64,000 bases of DNA from Bog-473 sp963725895 (GTDB taxonomy: Bacteria; Actinomycetota; Acidimicrobiia; Acidimicrobiales; RAAP-2): NCBI GenBank assembly GCA_963725895.1, contig CAVSAJ010000003.1:1-64000 (forward strand), written 5' to 3'. Shown here piece after piece: positions 41,605 to 51,019 of the stretch. Each line of letters starts with the position of its first letter. Positions within the stretch are counted from its first letter, which is position 1. The position numbers and the translations under genes were made by a program. Below the pieces are notes generated by a model that was not told the origin of the DNA, made no database searches, and worked only from the letters and a program-made list of their open reading frames with translations.

Positions 41605-44235
41605 CTGCTGCGGGTGCCCGAGATGCTCGGCCACCTGTTCTCGCCGGTCGGCCGTCCCCAGCAGCACACGCGTCTGCTCGGCATCCGCGGGTCGCCCGAG
41701 CTGGTAGCCCTGCGCGAGCCGGCAGCCCAGCGCACGCAGACTCGCCTCCTGCGCGGCCTTCTCGACGCCCTCCGCGATGGTGTCGTACCCCAACGTCCGG
41801 GCCAGCTGGATCATCGCCGCCGCCATGCTCCGCGTGTCGTCCCGCGTCCCCAGTGACTGCACGAAGGACTTGTCGATCTTGACGATGTCGACCTGGAGGC
41901 GGTCGAGGTGGGCGAGGGACGAGAAGCCGGTGCCGAAGTCGTCCAGCGCGATGCGGATTCCCAGCCTGCGCAGCGCGGTCAGGTTGCGCACGATCGCCTC
42001 GCTCTCGGTCAGCACCTCGCTCTCGGTGATCTCGATGATGAGCGACGACGCGTCGAACCCTGACAGCGCCACATCGTCGGCGATGCGCTCGGCCAGCTCC
42101 GGGTCGACCAGGCGGCCCGCCGACACGTTGACGCTCATGGCGAAGCCGGGCCCGCCGAGACCGTCGTCGCGCCACTCGTGCGCCTGGCGGCACGCGGAGC
42201 GGAGGACGAAGGTGTCGATCTCGCCCACCAATCCCATCTCTTCTGCCATTGATACGAAAAGCCGCGGGTCGACGAGACCGCCCCGCGGATGGGACCACCG
42301 CACCAGGGCCTCGAACCCGACCACGGCGCGGGTGCGCAGGTCGAAGATGGGCTGGTAGTGGGTGATCAGGTTCCCGCCAAGGATCGCCGCCCGCAGCTCG
42401 TCCTCCAGCTCGATGCGGGCCAAGACCAACGTGTGCATCTCGTCGCGGTAGACCTCGTAGCGGTTCTTGCCCGACTCCTTGGCCTTGTACATCGCAATGT
42501 CCGCGTTCCGCAGCAGCTGCTCGCTGGTGATGTCCTCGACGTCGAAGGCGATGCCGATGCTCCCCGCCGAGCTGACCGCCTTCGAGCTGAGCAGCACCAT
42601 CGGTCGCAGCGACTCGAGGATGCGCTCGGCCAGCGCGGTGATGTCATCGCGCGACTGCACATCCTCGATCAGGATCGCGAACTCGTCGCCGCCCATGCGC
42701 GCCGCCGTGTCCAGCGGCCGCAGGCACTCGACCAAGGTTGACGCCACCCGCTTGAGCAGCAGGTCGCCCTCGCCGTGCCCCAGGCTGTCATTGACCGTCT
42801 TGAAGTCGTCGAGGTCGATGAAGAGCACGGCCAGGTGTGACCCCGTCTGCTTGATCCGGGCGAGCGCGTGCTCCAGGCGGTCCTGGTAGAGCGCCTTGTT
42901 GGCCAGCCCGGTCAGCGGGTCGTGAAAGGCCCGGTACTCGAGCTCGTCCTCGAGGCGTGTGCGGTCGGTGGCGTCGCGGAAGCTCCAGACCCGACCCACG
43001 ATCTCGCCGTCGACGCGCTGCGGCTTGGAGAACAACTCGACGACGCGCCCGTCCTTGAACTCGAGGCTGTTGAAGGTCTCCGTGTCGGGTTCGTCCGTGA
43101 GCGCGCGCCACGTGGCGAGGAACGCCTCCGGGTTGTCCAGCTGGTCCAGCACGAAGCCGAGCTTGGTGGCCTCCTCCCCGGGGACGATCTCGTTGCCGGG
43201 TATCTCCCAGATCTCGTTGAACCGGACGTTGGAGCTCGTGATGATCCCGTCATTGTCGATGACGAGGATGCCGTCCGCAGTGGAGTCGAGCGTGGCCGTC
43301 AGCAGCGAGAGCGCCTCGCCGAGCTCGTGCTCGGTCCCCGCCTGCACGGAAGCGTCGTGCGCCGAGATGACGAAGCCCTCGACGGTGGGATCGTCGAGCA
43401 GGTCGACGATGGTGAGCTCGAAGGGCACGGTCTCGGTCCCCTCGTGACGGAGCAGACCCACCCGAACCATGGAGGGGTGGGCCGAGGTCGCGCCGTGTGA
43501 GGCCGCCGTGAGCGCGGCGGAGAGCTTCTTGCGGTCGGCCGGATCCACGATGTCGAGCAGGGGACGCTGCTCCAACATCTCGGGGTCGTGGCCGAGCAGC
43601 CGGGTGATTGCGCCCGACACGGACTCGACCGTGCCGAGCGCGGAGACCAGCATGATGATGGAGCCCGCGTTGTGCACGAGCGAGCGGAAGCGCGCTTCGC
43701 GTCCGGTGGCGAGCTCGTAGCGCCGGCGTTCGGTCAGGTCGCGTAGCGAGAGCATGACGACGCGCTGGTCGACCCATTGGACGTTGGTGCCGACGACCTC
43801 GACGAGGCGCCATCCGCTCGCCGCCCTGATCCGCAGCTCGATCGGCGAGCCGATCTCCTTGTCCTGGATGCTCGACAGCGATCGCAGCACCAGCTCGTGG
43901 TCGTCGGGGTGCACGAGCTCGAAGCCCGAGCGCCCGATCCAGTCATTGAGCGACTGGCCGAAGATCCGCTCGGCGGACCGGTTCCCCCACACGATGGTGC
44001 CCTCGCCGTCGACCATGACGATCGCGTCGGGGAGGTTGACGAAGGCGTCGGCCACGAGGCTCGACGCATCGGGAGGAAGGTCCGATGCGGCCGCCGACGC
44101 GCCGGACGCGTCCGCGTCGGACTCGTCGTTCGGCTGCTCCACCGGCGGTGTGGATTCTTCAGCCGCCTTCACGCGCGACCACCGGCGGTGCAGTCTCATA
44201 CCACTGGCATTGCGCAAGACCAGTTGCTCCAGCAC
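41593..44235 (-). CDS. PAS-PAS-PAS-GGDEF-EAL cyclic-di-GMP protein
   Basis: 880 aa without membrane segments. Three PAS-like sensor domains (about 60-165, 180-300, 310-430; 'IVMVDGEGTIVWGNRSAERIFG', in part, in the first and 'ILVIDNDGIITSSNVRF' in the third) precede a GGDEF domain ('LAVLFIDLDDFKTVND', 'ARMGGDEFAIL') with an intact active site. An EAL domain follows ('VVGFEALVRWSHP', 'IALDDFGTGFSSL', 'YDTIAEGVEKAAQ'), also with key acidic residues. It can in principle both make and degrade c-di-GMP; which activity dominates is not readable. It is convergent with TetR, and their 3' ends are separated only by a tandem repeat. Confidence 0.93.
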   Translation of the reverse strand: MLEQLVLRNASGMRLHRRWSRVKAAEESTPPVEQPNDESDADASGASAAASDLPPDASSLVADAFVNLPDAIVMVDGEGTIVWGNRSAERIFGQSLNDWIGRSGFELVHPDDHELVLRSLSSIQDKEIGSPIELRIRAASGWRLVEVVGTNVQWVDQRVVMLSLRDLTERRRYELATGREARFRSLVHNAGSIIMLVSALGTVESVSGAITRLLGHDPEMLEQRPLLDIVDPADRKKLSAALTAASHGATSAHPSMVRVGLLRHEGTETVPFELTIVDLLDDPTVEGFVISAHDASVQAGTEHELGEALSLLTATLDSTADGILVIDNDGIITSSNVRFNEIWEIPGNEIVPGEEATKLGFVLDQLDNPEAFLATWRALTDEPDTETFNSLEFKDGRVVELFSKPQRVDGEIVGRVWSFRDATDRTRLEDELEYRAFHDPLTGLANKALYQDRLEHALARIKQTGSHLAVLFIDLDDFKTVNDSLGHGEGDLLLKRVASTLVECLRPLDTAARMGGDEFAILIEDVQSRDDITALAERILESLRPMVLLSSKAVSSAGSIGIAFDVEDITSEQLLRNADIAMYKAKESGKNRYEVYRDEMHTLVLARIELEDELRAAILGGNLITHYQPIFDLRTRAVVGFEALVRWSHPRGGLVDPRLFVSMAEEMGLVGEIDTFVLRSACRQAHEWRDDGLGGPGFAMSVNVSAGRLVDPELAERIADDVALSGFDASSLIIEITESEVLTESEAIVRNLTALRRLGIRIALDDFGTGFSSLAHLDRLQVDIVKIDKSFVQSLGTRDDTRSMAAAMIQLARTLGYDTIAEGVEKAAQEASLRALGCRLAQGYQLGRPADAEQTRVLLGTADRREQVAEHLGHPQQPGG

Positions 44236-44564
44236 CGATCCGTTCCCCCTCCACGATTGAACACGTTAGTTTCATCTCGGCCGATCGCGGCGGGGAGTCG
44301 GGTTGCGATCCGGTTGCTTCACACCGCTTGCGCAACAGTTCGATGCGCTCGGCGCTCGGCGCTCGGCGCTAGTGCGCGTCGCTCGTGCTTTGCGTCGTGC
44401 GATGACAGCCGAACGTCCGCCCTGTGTGTTCGATGTTCGCCCACGTCACGGGCTGTTCGTCTCGGTGGTCGTCTCCATGGTCGTGCCGCTCTTGGGCGGC
44501 CGCCCCGATGCATCGCCGTCGCCCGGTTCTGGGGGCCGGACCGGAGTCCTCCTAAGCTCTCGTC
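44236..44564. other. 329-bp divergent intergenic region
   Basis: This is the shared upstream region of the GGDEF-EAL gene and menB. It contains GCGCTCG repeated three times plus a partial fourth copy (44345-44370). No gene, tRNA or clear operator was found. Confidence 0.5.
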
Positions 44565-45467
44565 GTGGTCTCCGCACCCTTCGTTTCCGGGCTGTTCGAC
44601 AACGCGGCCTGGACTGAGGTGCAGGGCTTCGCATTCACCGACATCACCTATCACCGGGCCAAGGCGCACGGCACGGTCCGCATTGCGTTCGACCGGCCCG
44701 AGGTGCGCAACGCGTTCCGTCCTCACACCGTCGACGAGCTACTGGCCGCGTTCGACCACGCCCGCCAGACGGCCGACGTGGGCTGCGTCCTCTTGACCGG
44801 GAACGGGCCCTCGCCGCGCGACGGCGTCTGGGCCTTTTGCTCGGGTGGTGACCAGCGGATTCGCGGCGCAGACGGCTATCAGTACGACTCAGGCAAGGAC
44901 GACGGGGCCCGGGCGGGACGGCTCCACATCTTGGAGGTGCAGCGCCTCATCCGCTTCATGCCCAAGGTCGTCATTGCCGTCGTGCCGGGCTGGGCCGCCG
45001 GCGGGGGACACAGCCTGCATGTCGTCTGCGACCTCACGCTGGCCAGCGAGGAGCATGCCCGTTTCAAGCAGACCGACGCAGACGTGGCCAGCTTCGATGC
45101 GGGGTTCGGCTCGGCCTATCTGGCCCGACAGATGGGCCAGAAGTTCGCCCGGGAGGTCTTCTTCCTCGCTGCCACGTACACCGCCGCCGAGGCCCACGAC
45201 ATGGGTGCGGTCAACCGCGTCGTGCCACACGGCGAGCTCGAGCGCGTCGCGCTGGAGTGGGCGGCGACCATCAATCAGAAGAGTCCGACTGCCATCCGGA
45301 TGCTGAAGTACGCCTTCAACATGATCGACGACGGGCTCGTTGGTCAGCAGCTCTTCGCCGGGGAGGCGACCCGTCTCGCCTACGGATCAGCCGAGGCGAC
45401 CGAGGGACGCGACTCGTTCTTGGAAAAGCGCCCGCCCGACTGGTCGCCCTTCCCCTGGCACTACTGA
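44565..45467 (+). CDS. menB: 1,4-dihydroxy-2-naphthoyl-CoA synthase
   Basis: 300 aa, crotonase fold. The sequence follows actinobacterial MenB closely: 'FDRPEVRNAFRPHTVDEL', 'WAFCSGGDQRIRG', 'LEVQRLIRFMPKVVIAVVPG', 'WAAGGGHSLHVVCDLTLAS', 'HARFKQTDADVASFDAGFG', 'SAYLARQMGQKFAREVFF' and the C-terminal 'KRPPDWSPFPWHY'. It cyclises O-succinylbenzoyl-CoA to the naphthoyl-CoA precursor of menaquinone. No other men gene is nearby. The GTG start at 44565 is weakly supported by an upstream CGGAG. The last codons and stop are repeated in a 20-bp tandem duplication. Confidence 0.95.
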   Translation: MVSAPFVSGLFDNAAWTEVQGFAFTDITYHRAKAHGTVRIAFDRPEVRNAFRPHTVDELLAAFDHARQTADVGCVLLTGNGPSPRDGVWAFCSGGDQRIRGADGYQYDSGKDDGARAGRLHILEVQRLIRFMPKVVIAVVPGWAAGGGHSLHVVCDLTLASEEHARFKQTDADVASFDAGFGSAYLARQMGQKFAREVFFLAATYTAAEAHDMGAVNRVVPHGELERVALEWAATINQKSPTAIRMLKYAFNMIDDGLVGQQLFAGEATRLAYGSAEATEGRDSFLEKRPPDWSPFPWHY

Positions 45468-45492
45468 GCGCGCCCTGGCACTACTGAGCGCG
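45453..45492. repeat. Two 20-bp tandem units containing the menB stop codon
   Basis: CCCTGGCACTACTGAGCGCG occurs twice with no mismatch. The first copy encodes the C-terminal Trp-His-Tyr and stop of MenB. The second repeats the same codons and TGA in another frame. Confidence 0.92.
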
Positions 45493-45699
45493 GCACCCGC
45501 CGAACGCGGCGAGCTCGTCGACCACCTGCTGCGGGTCTCGCCGGGGCGCCTCCTCGGCGATAGGCGGGACCCCCTTCTCGGGAGCGGTCACGGTCTCCTT
45601 GTGCATATCTCCGAGCTATCCCAGCATCGCCCCAGCTCGTCGGGCTAGACATTTGGGCGTCGGGTTACTCGCCGACCATGACGACAAGGAGCGAGATCC

Positions 45700-46101
45700 A
45701 TGCTTGCCTCGAGCTACCCAGTCCTCGATGCCTTTTTGACGATGCTGTACTTCTTCCTCTTCTTCATCTGGATCTGGTTGCTGATCATGGTGTTCTTCGA
45801 CATCTTTCGCAGCCACGACATGGGCGGCTTGGCCAAGGCGCTGTGGGTGATCTTCATCATCATCCTGCCTTTCCTCGGAGTGTTCGTGTACGTGATCGCC
45901 CGAGGCGGAAAGATGCAGGAGCGACGTATCCAGGACGTGCAGCGGCAGCAACAGGCGTTCGACAGCTACGTCCGGCAGACGGCCGGAACGTCGGGTGAGG
46001 ACACCGCATCGCAGCTGACCAAGTTGGCCGACCTCAAGAACCAAGGCCACCTCACCGACGCCGAGTTCGAGGCCCAGAAGGCCAAGATCCTGGCCAGTTA
46101 A
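45700..46101 (+). CDS. PLDc_N-SHOCT membrane protein
   Basis: 133 aa. An N-terminal PLDc_N-type two-helix membrane domain ('AFLTMLYFFLFFIWIWLLI', then 'ALWVIFIIILPFLGVFVYVIA') is joined by a basic/Gln-rich linker to a C-terminal SHOCT domain ('QLTKLADLKNQGHLTDAEF', 'EAQKAKILAS'). SHOCT is a short helical motif thought to mediate oligomerisation. AAGGAG lies eight bases before the ATG. It is nearly identical to the gene at 58131 (same N-terminal 14 residues except one) and shares its membrane domain type with the gene at 50722. It lies 33 bp before the YbhN-like gene. The function is unknown. Confidence 0.88.
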   Translation: MLASSYPVLDAFLTMLYFFLFFIWIWLLIMVFFDIFRSHDMGGLAKALWVIFIIILPFLGVFVYVIARGGKMQERRIQDVQRQQQAFDSYVRQTAGTSGEDTASQLTKLADLKNQGHLTDAEFEAQKAKILAS

Positions 46102-46134
46102 GCGGGGGCTGCGTCTGTCATTCTTGACGATTCG

Positions 46135-47382
46135 ATGGTGACAGCGCAGGGCGAGCCCGAGAAGGGCGGTCACAGCACCGACGGCGGTGGCGAGATTGAC
46201 GGCGTCGGCGGCAGCGATGGCCGTGGCAGCAGTGATCGCGGTGGCAGCAGTGATCGCGGTGGCAGCAGTGTTGGTCGTGACGGCGATGCGCTGTCGGAGC
46301 GCCTGGCCACAAGGATCGAACAGGATGTCGCCTCGCCGCTGCCGTGGCGCTCCATCGTCAAGAAGAGCGTTTTGGTGGTGGTGGCGGGCATCACCATCTA
46401 CCTGCTTTTTCCCAGCCTGACCGAGGTCTTCTCCTCCTGGCCCAAGCTGACTGAGCTCGATGCCATCTGGTTCGCGTTCGCCGTGCTGCTGCAGGTGGCG
46501 CACTTCACCTGCACCATCGCACTGCAACGCATTGCATTGCGGACGAAGGCTTGGTTCTCGGTGGCGACGTCCCAGCTGGCGGGCAACGCCATCAGCCTGA
46601 TCGTGCCGGGTGGCGCGGCGTTCGGCGCAGCCACCCAATTCCGCATGCTTGCGGCGTCGGGCAACGACGCGCCGACCGCGGTCGCCGGGTTGACTGCCTT
46701 CTCGTTGCTCGGCATCGGCGGGTTGCTGGCGTTGCCGATCTTCGTCCTGCCGGCGATTCTGGCCGGTACTCCTATTGCGAGCGGCCTGGAGCACGCCGCC
46801 CTGCTCGGCATCGTCGCCTTCATGCTCTTCGCTGGATTCGGGGCGATCGTTCTGGTGATGGACGGGCCGCTGCGTTGGGCGGGGCGGGCCGCACAGTCGT
46901 TGCGCAACCGGCTCCTGCGTAAGCGGACGCCCGTGACCGGCCTGTCAGACCGCCTCGTGTTCGAGCGCAACCGGATCCGCGAGGTGCTCGGGAAGCGGTG
47001 GAAGGCAGCCATGCTCCTCAGCAGCGGCCGGCTCGCTTTCGACTACGGGACTTTGCTCGCGACGATTCGGGCCACGGGAGTGCGACCGAACCCGTCGTTG
47101 GTCCTGCTTGCCTACTCGGTGGCCGGCCTGCTCGCCCTCATCCCCATCACACCGGGTGGATTGGGCATCGTCGAGGCGGGGCTGAGCGCCTTGCTCATCC
47201 TCGCCGGCATTCCGGGCGGCGACGCAGTGGTGGCGACCCTGGGCTATCGCATCATCTCCTACTGGCTGCCGATCTTGGTGGGCCCCTTCGCGTATCTCGC
47301 CTTCCGCATGCGCTACGGCGCGCCAGGACACAGCGCCGGCGGCGGAGGTGGCGCGGGTGGGCCGGCGCTCGCAACGGGTTGA
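46135..47382 (+). CDS. YbhN/AglD-like (LPG_synthase_TM) flippase-type membrane protein
   Basis: 415 aa. A hydrophilic Gly/Ser/Asp-rich N-terminus with the internal repeat 'DRGGSSDRGGSS' (from a 15-bp DNA repeat) precedes about eight membrane helices. Signatures of the UPF0104 family are 'NAISLIVPGGAAFGAATQFRML' (in part), 'LLAYSVAGLLALIPITPGG' and 'LGIVEAGLSALLILAGIPG'. Members are linked to lipid or polyprenyl-sugar translocation, and some are fused to lysylphosphatidylglycerol synthases. It probably shares a transcript with the PLDc_N-SHOCT gene 33 bp upstream. Confidence 0.88.
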   Translation: MVTAQGEPEKGGHSTDGGGEIDGVGGSDGRGSSDRGGSSDRGGSSVGRDGDALSERLATRIEQDVASPLPWRSIVKKSVLVVVAGITIYLLFPSLTEVFSSWPKLTELDAIWFAFAVLLQVAHFTCTIALQRIALRTKAWFSVATSQLAGNAISLIVPGGAAFGAATQFRMLAASGNDAPTAVAGLTAFSLLGIGGLLALPIFVLPAILAGTPIASGLEHAALLGIVAFMLFAGFGAIVLVMDGPLRWAGRAAQSLRNRLLRKRTPVTGLSDRLVFERNRIREVLGKRWKAAMLLSSGRLAFDYGTLLATIRATGVRPNPSLVLLAYSVAGLLALIPITPGGLGIVEAGLSALLILAGIPGGDAVVATLGYRIISYWLPILVGPFAYLAFRMRYGAPGHSAGGGGGAGGPALATG

Positions 47383-47582
47383 CGGGAACGCTGCACGGCG
47401 GTAGCGAGTCGGTCGCAACGAATGCGGGGTGTCAAGGCGCACCGAGTGCGCGCCGAAAAGAACTGCAGGGGCGCCGGACTTGGCGAGGGCGTCTCTGCGA
47501 TGCGATGCACGTTGCACGAGCTGGCTACATTGCCCGCGGACGTTGCTAGGGCGGAACAGAGACATGCGAGGATCCAACCGCC

Positions 47583-49076
47583 ATGTATGAGGCGACCTGG
47601 GAATCGGTTGGCACCCACGCGGTGCCGACCTGGTATGACGACGCCAAGCTCGGCGTCTTTATCCACTGGGGCCTCTACTCCGTTCCCGGCTGGGCGCCCC
47701 GGGTGCCCGACATCCAGGAGTTGCTGGTCAAGGGCGGTCCGAAGCGGATGTTGCGAGAGAACCCCTACGCCGAGTGGTACCTGAACTCGCTGCAGATCAA
47801 GGGCAGCCCCACGCAGCTGCACCACGCCCGGGTGTACGGCGACGAGTACCCCTACGACAACTTCGTCAAGACGTTCAACGACGCCTCGGCCGGCGCGAAC
47901 CTCGACGCCATCGCCGAGGCCTGCCAGTGCGCGGGCGCGCGCTACGTGGTGCTCACGACCAAGCACCACGACGGCTTCGCGCTGTGGCCCTCAGGCATCG
48001 CGCATCCGACAAAGGGCCGCTACCACTCGACACGTGATCTGGTCGGGGACCTGGCGGAGGCAGTGCGTGCGCGGCGCATGCGCATGGGCCTCTACTACTC
48101 GGGCGGATACGACTGGCCCTATAACAATGCGGTGTTGCGCTCGGCCGCTGATGCCCTGTTGGCCATGCCGCACGGCCGGCCCTACGTGAGGTACGTCGCT
48201 GCGCACATGCGCGAACTGATCGATCGCTATGAGCCGTCGGTGTTGTGGAATGACATTGGCTGGCCGCCAAATGGGCGCCTGCCCGAACTCTTCTCCTACT
48301 ACTACAACGCGGTCGAGGACGGCGTTGTCAACGACCGCTGGCGCGAATCCGTCGGTGGCAACAAGGTCAGCGACGGCGCGGTCCGTGTCGCGGGAGCCCT
48401 GCTGCAGGCGCTGTGGCCCGTCATCCCCGAAAAACGCAAGCACCTGACCTTCCCCACGCCGAAGCACTGCGACTTCCTGACGTCCGAGTACGACGTCTTG
48501 AAGACCGTGTCAATGCGCAAGTGGGAGATGGCGCGCGGGGTCGGGCACTCCTTCGGGGCCAACCGCGACGAGCAGGTCGAGGACATCATCGGTGAAACCG
48601 AGCTCATCTTGATGTTCTGCGACATCGTCTCGAAGAACGGGAACCTGCTCATCGGCATCGGTCCACGTCCCGACGGCACCATTCCCGAGACCCAGCTCGC
48701 ACCACTACGCGGGTTGGGGACCTGGCTCGCCGCCAACGGCGAGGCCATCTACGGATCGCGGCCCTGGGTCATCGCGGAGTCACGAGCCGCCGAGGGCACG
48801 CCCTTGCGTTTTACCCAGAGCGGCGAGGGGGTCTACGCCCATGTCATGGGGATGCCGTCGGGAAGACGCCTGACCCTGCGCGCGATCGACGCGTCGCGGG
48901 TCCAGCGGGTTCGTCTCGTCGGATCGCCCGACGTCCAGCTCGAGTGGTCGAGCGAGGACGGGGTGTTGACGGTGACGATGCCCGAGTCGCTGCCGCTCTC
49001 CGCTGTGACGGTGTTGGACCTGGGGAAGGACGTGCGCGCCCGTCTCGGCTCGCGCGGTGCACCGCGGCAGCGCTGA
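47583..49076 (+). CDS. GH29 alpha-L-fucosidase
   Basis: 497 aa without a signal peptide, so intracellular. 'WYDDAKLGVFIHWGLYSVPG' opens the GH29 barrel; 'YVVLTTKHHDGFALWPS' is the most conserved stretch; 'PSVLWNDIGWP' holds the catalytic Asp nucleophile; 'NGNLLIGIGPRPDGTIP' closes the catalytic domain. A C-terminal beta domain follows ('LRAIDASRVQRVRLVGS'). It would release alpha-L-fucose from imported oligosaccharides. No fucose catabolic or transport gene is nearby. The start at ATG 47583 follows GAGGATCC by a few bases; the 200 bp upstream hold no gene. Confidence 0.93.
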   Translation: MYEATWESVGTHAVPTWYDDAKLGVFIHWGLYSVPGWAPRVPDIQELLVKGGPKRMLRENPYAEWYLNSLQIKGSPTQLHHARVYGDEYPYDNFVKTFNDASAGANLDAIAEACQCAGARYVVLTTKHHDGFALWPSGIAHPTKGRYHSTRDLVGDLAEAVRARRMRMGLYYSGGYDWPYNNAVLRSAADALLAMPHGRPYVRYVAAHMRELIDRYEPSVLWNDIGWPPNGRLPELFSYYYNAVEDGVVNDRWRESVGGNKVSDGAVRVAGALLQALWPVIPEKRKHLTFPTPKHCDFLTSEYDVLKTVSMRKWEMARGVGHSFGANRDEQVEDIIGETELILMFCDIVSKNGNLLIGIGPRPDGTIPETQLAPLRGLGTWLAANGEAIYGSRPWVIAESRAAEGTPLRFTQSGEGVYAHVMGMPSGRRLTLRAIDASRVQRVRLVGSPDVQLEWSSEDGVLTVTMPESLPLSAVTVLDLGKDVRARLGSRGAPRQR

Positions 49077-49077
49077 C

Positions 49078-49457
49078 TCAGGTCAGGACGAGCTGAGTCT
49101 GGCTGACCCGGGCAACCAAGAGGTCGCTCTGGTCGCGCACGTCGGTCTCGACCACGACGACCGTACGGCCGATATGCAACGGCCGGGACACTGCCTCGAT
49201 GTAACCCTCGCGCACCCCGCGTAGGAAATTGGTCTTCGACTCGACGGTCGTCGTCCCCTGGGCCTGCTCCGGAAGGGTGAGGAAGGCACAGGCCCCGCCG
49301 GTGCTGTCGGCGAGTGCCTCAGTGCACCCCCGTGTAGCAAACCGTTGACCGTGCAGAGACCTAGTGCCCAATCGAGGCGCGCACGCACCTCCTCGCAGTC
49401 GTAGCGGGAGAACACTGCGCCAATTGTCCTCGTCAGGGGAATGAGATCGAGGAGCAC
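49078..49457 (-). CDS. PaaI-family hotdog thioesterase, frameshifted
   Basis: About 127 aa once joined. The N-terminal part from GTG 49457 gives 'ARLDWALGLCTVNGLLHGG'; after 49319 the second frame gives 'ALADSTGGACAFLTLPEQ', 'TVESKTNFLRGVREGY' and 'GRTVVVVETDVRDQSDLLVARV'. Adding one missing A between 49318 and 49319 (plus strand) makes 'LLHGGALMALADSTGG', the classical PaaI active-site helix. Members hydrolyse acyl-CoA thioesters, often aromatic. It ends two bases from the stop of the convergent fucosidase gene. The indel looks like a consensus error. Confidence 0.8.
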
Positions 49458-49926
49458 GTTCGGTCGGTGGCGCGTGGACCCTGGTCGGAACCGGCTCCGG
49501 TGCGGTCGGTCACGTGCGCAGGCACCGAGCGCGGTGCAGCGTCCTTCCTGGCGCCGGAATACATCATCCTCTTCTAGGGACTTTTTGCCCTAGTGCCGAA
49601 CTGAAATTCGCTGCATGATTTGGGCTAGGACGAGCGGCCGCCGGCGCTGCAGTTCGCCCTCGACAGATTCGGCACGACGCACCAAAGGCAAGTGTCGTTT
49701 TATCGACGGAACGGGGTCCCGAGCCCCCGGCGGCCACTCGTCCTCTTTCGCGTCTTGGCGACTCCTTCGCGGTTGGCGACGAGCAGCGACCCGTCTCTGA
49801 CGCTGTCCCTGCAGGTATGTGACGCTGCCCCTGCAGGGTTTCCCAGGCTTGTACCGTTCGGAGCATCCCTGGGGTCGCAGCCTGATGCGGGCTACCTTCG
49901 GTGCTGCGGCGCACAGGTGGTGACGA
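49458..49926. other. 469-bp stretch without a supported gene, with inverted and direct repeats
   Basis: CTAGGG and CCCTAG form a perfect inverted repeat around ACTTTTTG at 49574-49593. An 18-bp direct repeat (TGACGCTGYCCCTGCAGG) occurs at 49798-49815 and 49820-49837, 22 bp apart, about 100 bp before the GAP-family gene; it could be a regulator site. No ORF here has a recognisable domain. Confidence 0.45.
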
Positions 49927-50589
49927 ATGCTTCTTGGGTTGTTCCTGATCGGACTCGTGGTCACCTTGGAGCCGATTCCGCTGACCGCAATGATCCTCCT
50001 CCTCGCCGCGGACGGCGGTCTTCTCAAGGGACTGGGATACGTCTTGGGCTGGATGCTCACGCTCGTGGTCATCGTCGCGGTGACCGTCGTGGTCACCGGC
50101 GGCAAGCCGTTGCTCCCCCAGTCGGCGCCCTCAACGGCTGCGCTGACGATCAAGCTCGTCATCGGCGCCGTGCTGGTCATCATCGGCTACCGGCGCTGGG
50201 GCCGGACGACGTCAACGGCACACGACGAGACGAAGCAGCCCAGGTGGATGAGCCGGGTCGACGGGATCAACCCGCTCGCCGCCGCGGGACTGGCCTTCCT
50301 CCTGCAGCCCTGGGTGTTGGTGACGGCGGGTGTGGCAACCATCACCGAGGCCAAGCTTTCGTCGGCGGTCGAATACTTCGCCGTCTTCGCTTTCTGCCTC
50401 GTGTGCTCGGCGAGCTACATCGTCATGGAGACCTACGCGGCGTTGCGGCCGGCACGGGTCAAGGCTTTACTCGCTTCCTTGTTGGAGTGGATCAACGGCC
50501 ACCGCGACCAAGCCATCGTGTTCCTGTCACTCGGGCTGGGTCTGTATCTGATGGCGGTGAGTACGTACGGACTGGTGAGCGGCCAGTAG
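49927..50589 (+). CDS. GAP-family (Sap/LysE-like) membrane protein
   Basis: 220 aa with six hydrophobic segments ('LLGLFLIGLVVTLEPIPLTA', 'LGWMLTLVVIVAVTVVVTG', 'LTIKLVIGAVLVIIGYRRWG', 'YFAVFAFCLVCSASYIVM', 'AIVFLSLGLGLYLMAVSTYG'). The early Pro in TM1 and the linker 'PRWMSRVDGINPLAAAGLAF' fit the GAP/Sap family, whose mycobacterial members help move glycopeptidolipids or sulfolipids to the surface. The substrate here is unknown. Upstream AGGTGG is a weak ribosome-binding site. The stop codon lies in the first copy of a tandem repeat. Confidence 0.82.
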   Translation: MLLGLFLIGLVVTLEPIPLTAMILLLAADGGLLKGLGYVLGWMLTLVVIVAVTVVVTGGKPLLPQSAPSTAALTIKLVIGAVLVIIGYRRWGRTTSTAHDETKQPRWMSRVDGINPLAAAGLAFLLQPWVLVTAGVATITEAKLSSAVEYFAVFAFCLVCSASYIVMETYAALRPARVKALLASLLEWINGHRDQAIVFLSLGLGLYLMAVSTYGLVSGQ

Positions 50590-50633
50590 AGGACTGGGGC
50601 GCGGCCAGGAGAGGACTGGGGCGCGGCCAGGAG
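50581..50633. repeat. 22-bp tandem units beginning at the GAP-family stop codon
   Basis: Two full copies and a 9-bp partial third copy start with GGCCAGTAG / GGCCAGGAG and continue AGGACTGGGGCGC. The first contains the gene's last two codons and TAG; in the second copy the stop has changed to GAG. Confidence 0.88.
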
Positions 50634-50721
50634 CCCCGTCGGGGTGGGCGGGGCGTCTGCAGGTGGGATCCACCGGCGCAACCGGAGTGCTCGGTAGCTT
50701 CGGGCGCAGGAGGTGTACACG

Positions 50722-50952
50722 ATGCTCGCCTATACGTGGCCCTTGCTCAACCTGTTGTGGACGTTCTTGATGTTCGCCGGGATCTTCCTCTTGCTGTTCT
50801 TCGTCATCTGGTGCTTCGTCGACAACTTCCGGCGGCGTGATCACGGTGGCTGGGCGAAGGGCGGCTGGACCGTGCTCATACTTTTGGTCCCCTTCATCGG
50901 CGCACTCGCCTACATCATCGCGAGGCCGCCGGACGCCCAGCTGGCGACGTAG
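50722..50952 (+). CDS. PLDc_N-domain small membrane protein
   Basis: 76 aa from ATG 50722, set by AGGAGG seven bases upstream; the in-frame GTG at 50713 lies inside that site and is unlikely. It has two membrane helices ('LWTFLMFAGIFLLLFFVIW', 'WTVLILLVPFIGALAYIIA') linked by 'VDNFRRRDHGGWAKGG', the PLDc_N pattern also seen in the proteins at 45700 and 58131 ('DIFRSHDMGGLAKA'). The SHOCT domain is absent. A strong 10-bp hairpin follows. The function is unknown. Confidence 0.82.
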   Translation: MLAYTWPLLNLLWTFLMFAGIFLLLFFVIWCFVDNFRRRDHGGWAKGGWTVLILLVPFIGALAYIIARPPDAQLAT

Positions 50953-50969
50953 CCGGCGCGCAGATGTCC

Positions 50970-50995
50970 GCTCGCGCAGGTGTCCCTGCGCGAGC
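50970..50995. terminator. Strong hairpin between convergent PLDc_N and NAT genes
   Basis: GCTCGCGCAG and CTGCGCGAGC pair perfectly (10 bp) around GTGTCC, 18 bp after the PLDc_N stop and 25 bp after the end of the convergent NAT gene. It is the most stable hairpin I noticed; a bidirectional terminator is likely. Two imperfect 16-bp units (50957-50988) overlap it. Confidence 0.7.
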
Positions 50996-51019
50996 GTTGC
51001 TCAGAGCAAGGCCGCCCGC

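Noticed and set aside
28639..49076. A linked polysaccharide utilisation locus from GH31 and GH29
   Set aside because: The two glycosidases are about 16 kb apart with unrelated genes between them and no sugar transporter or regulator nearby.
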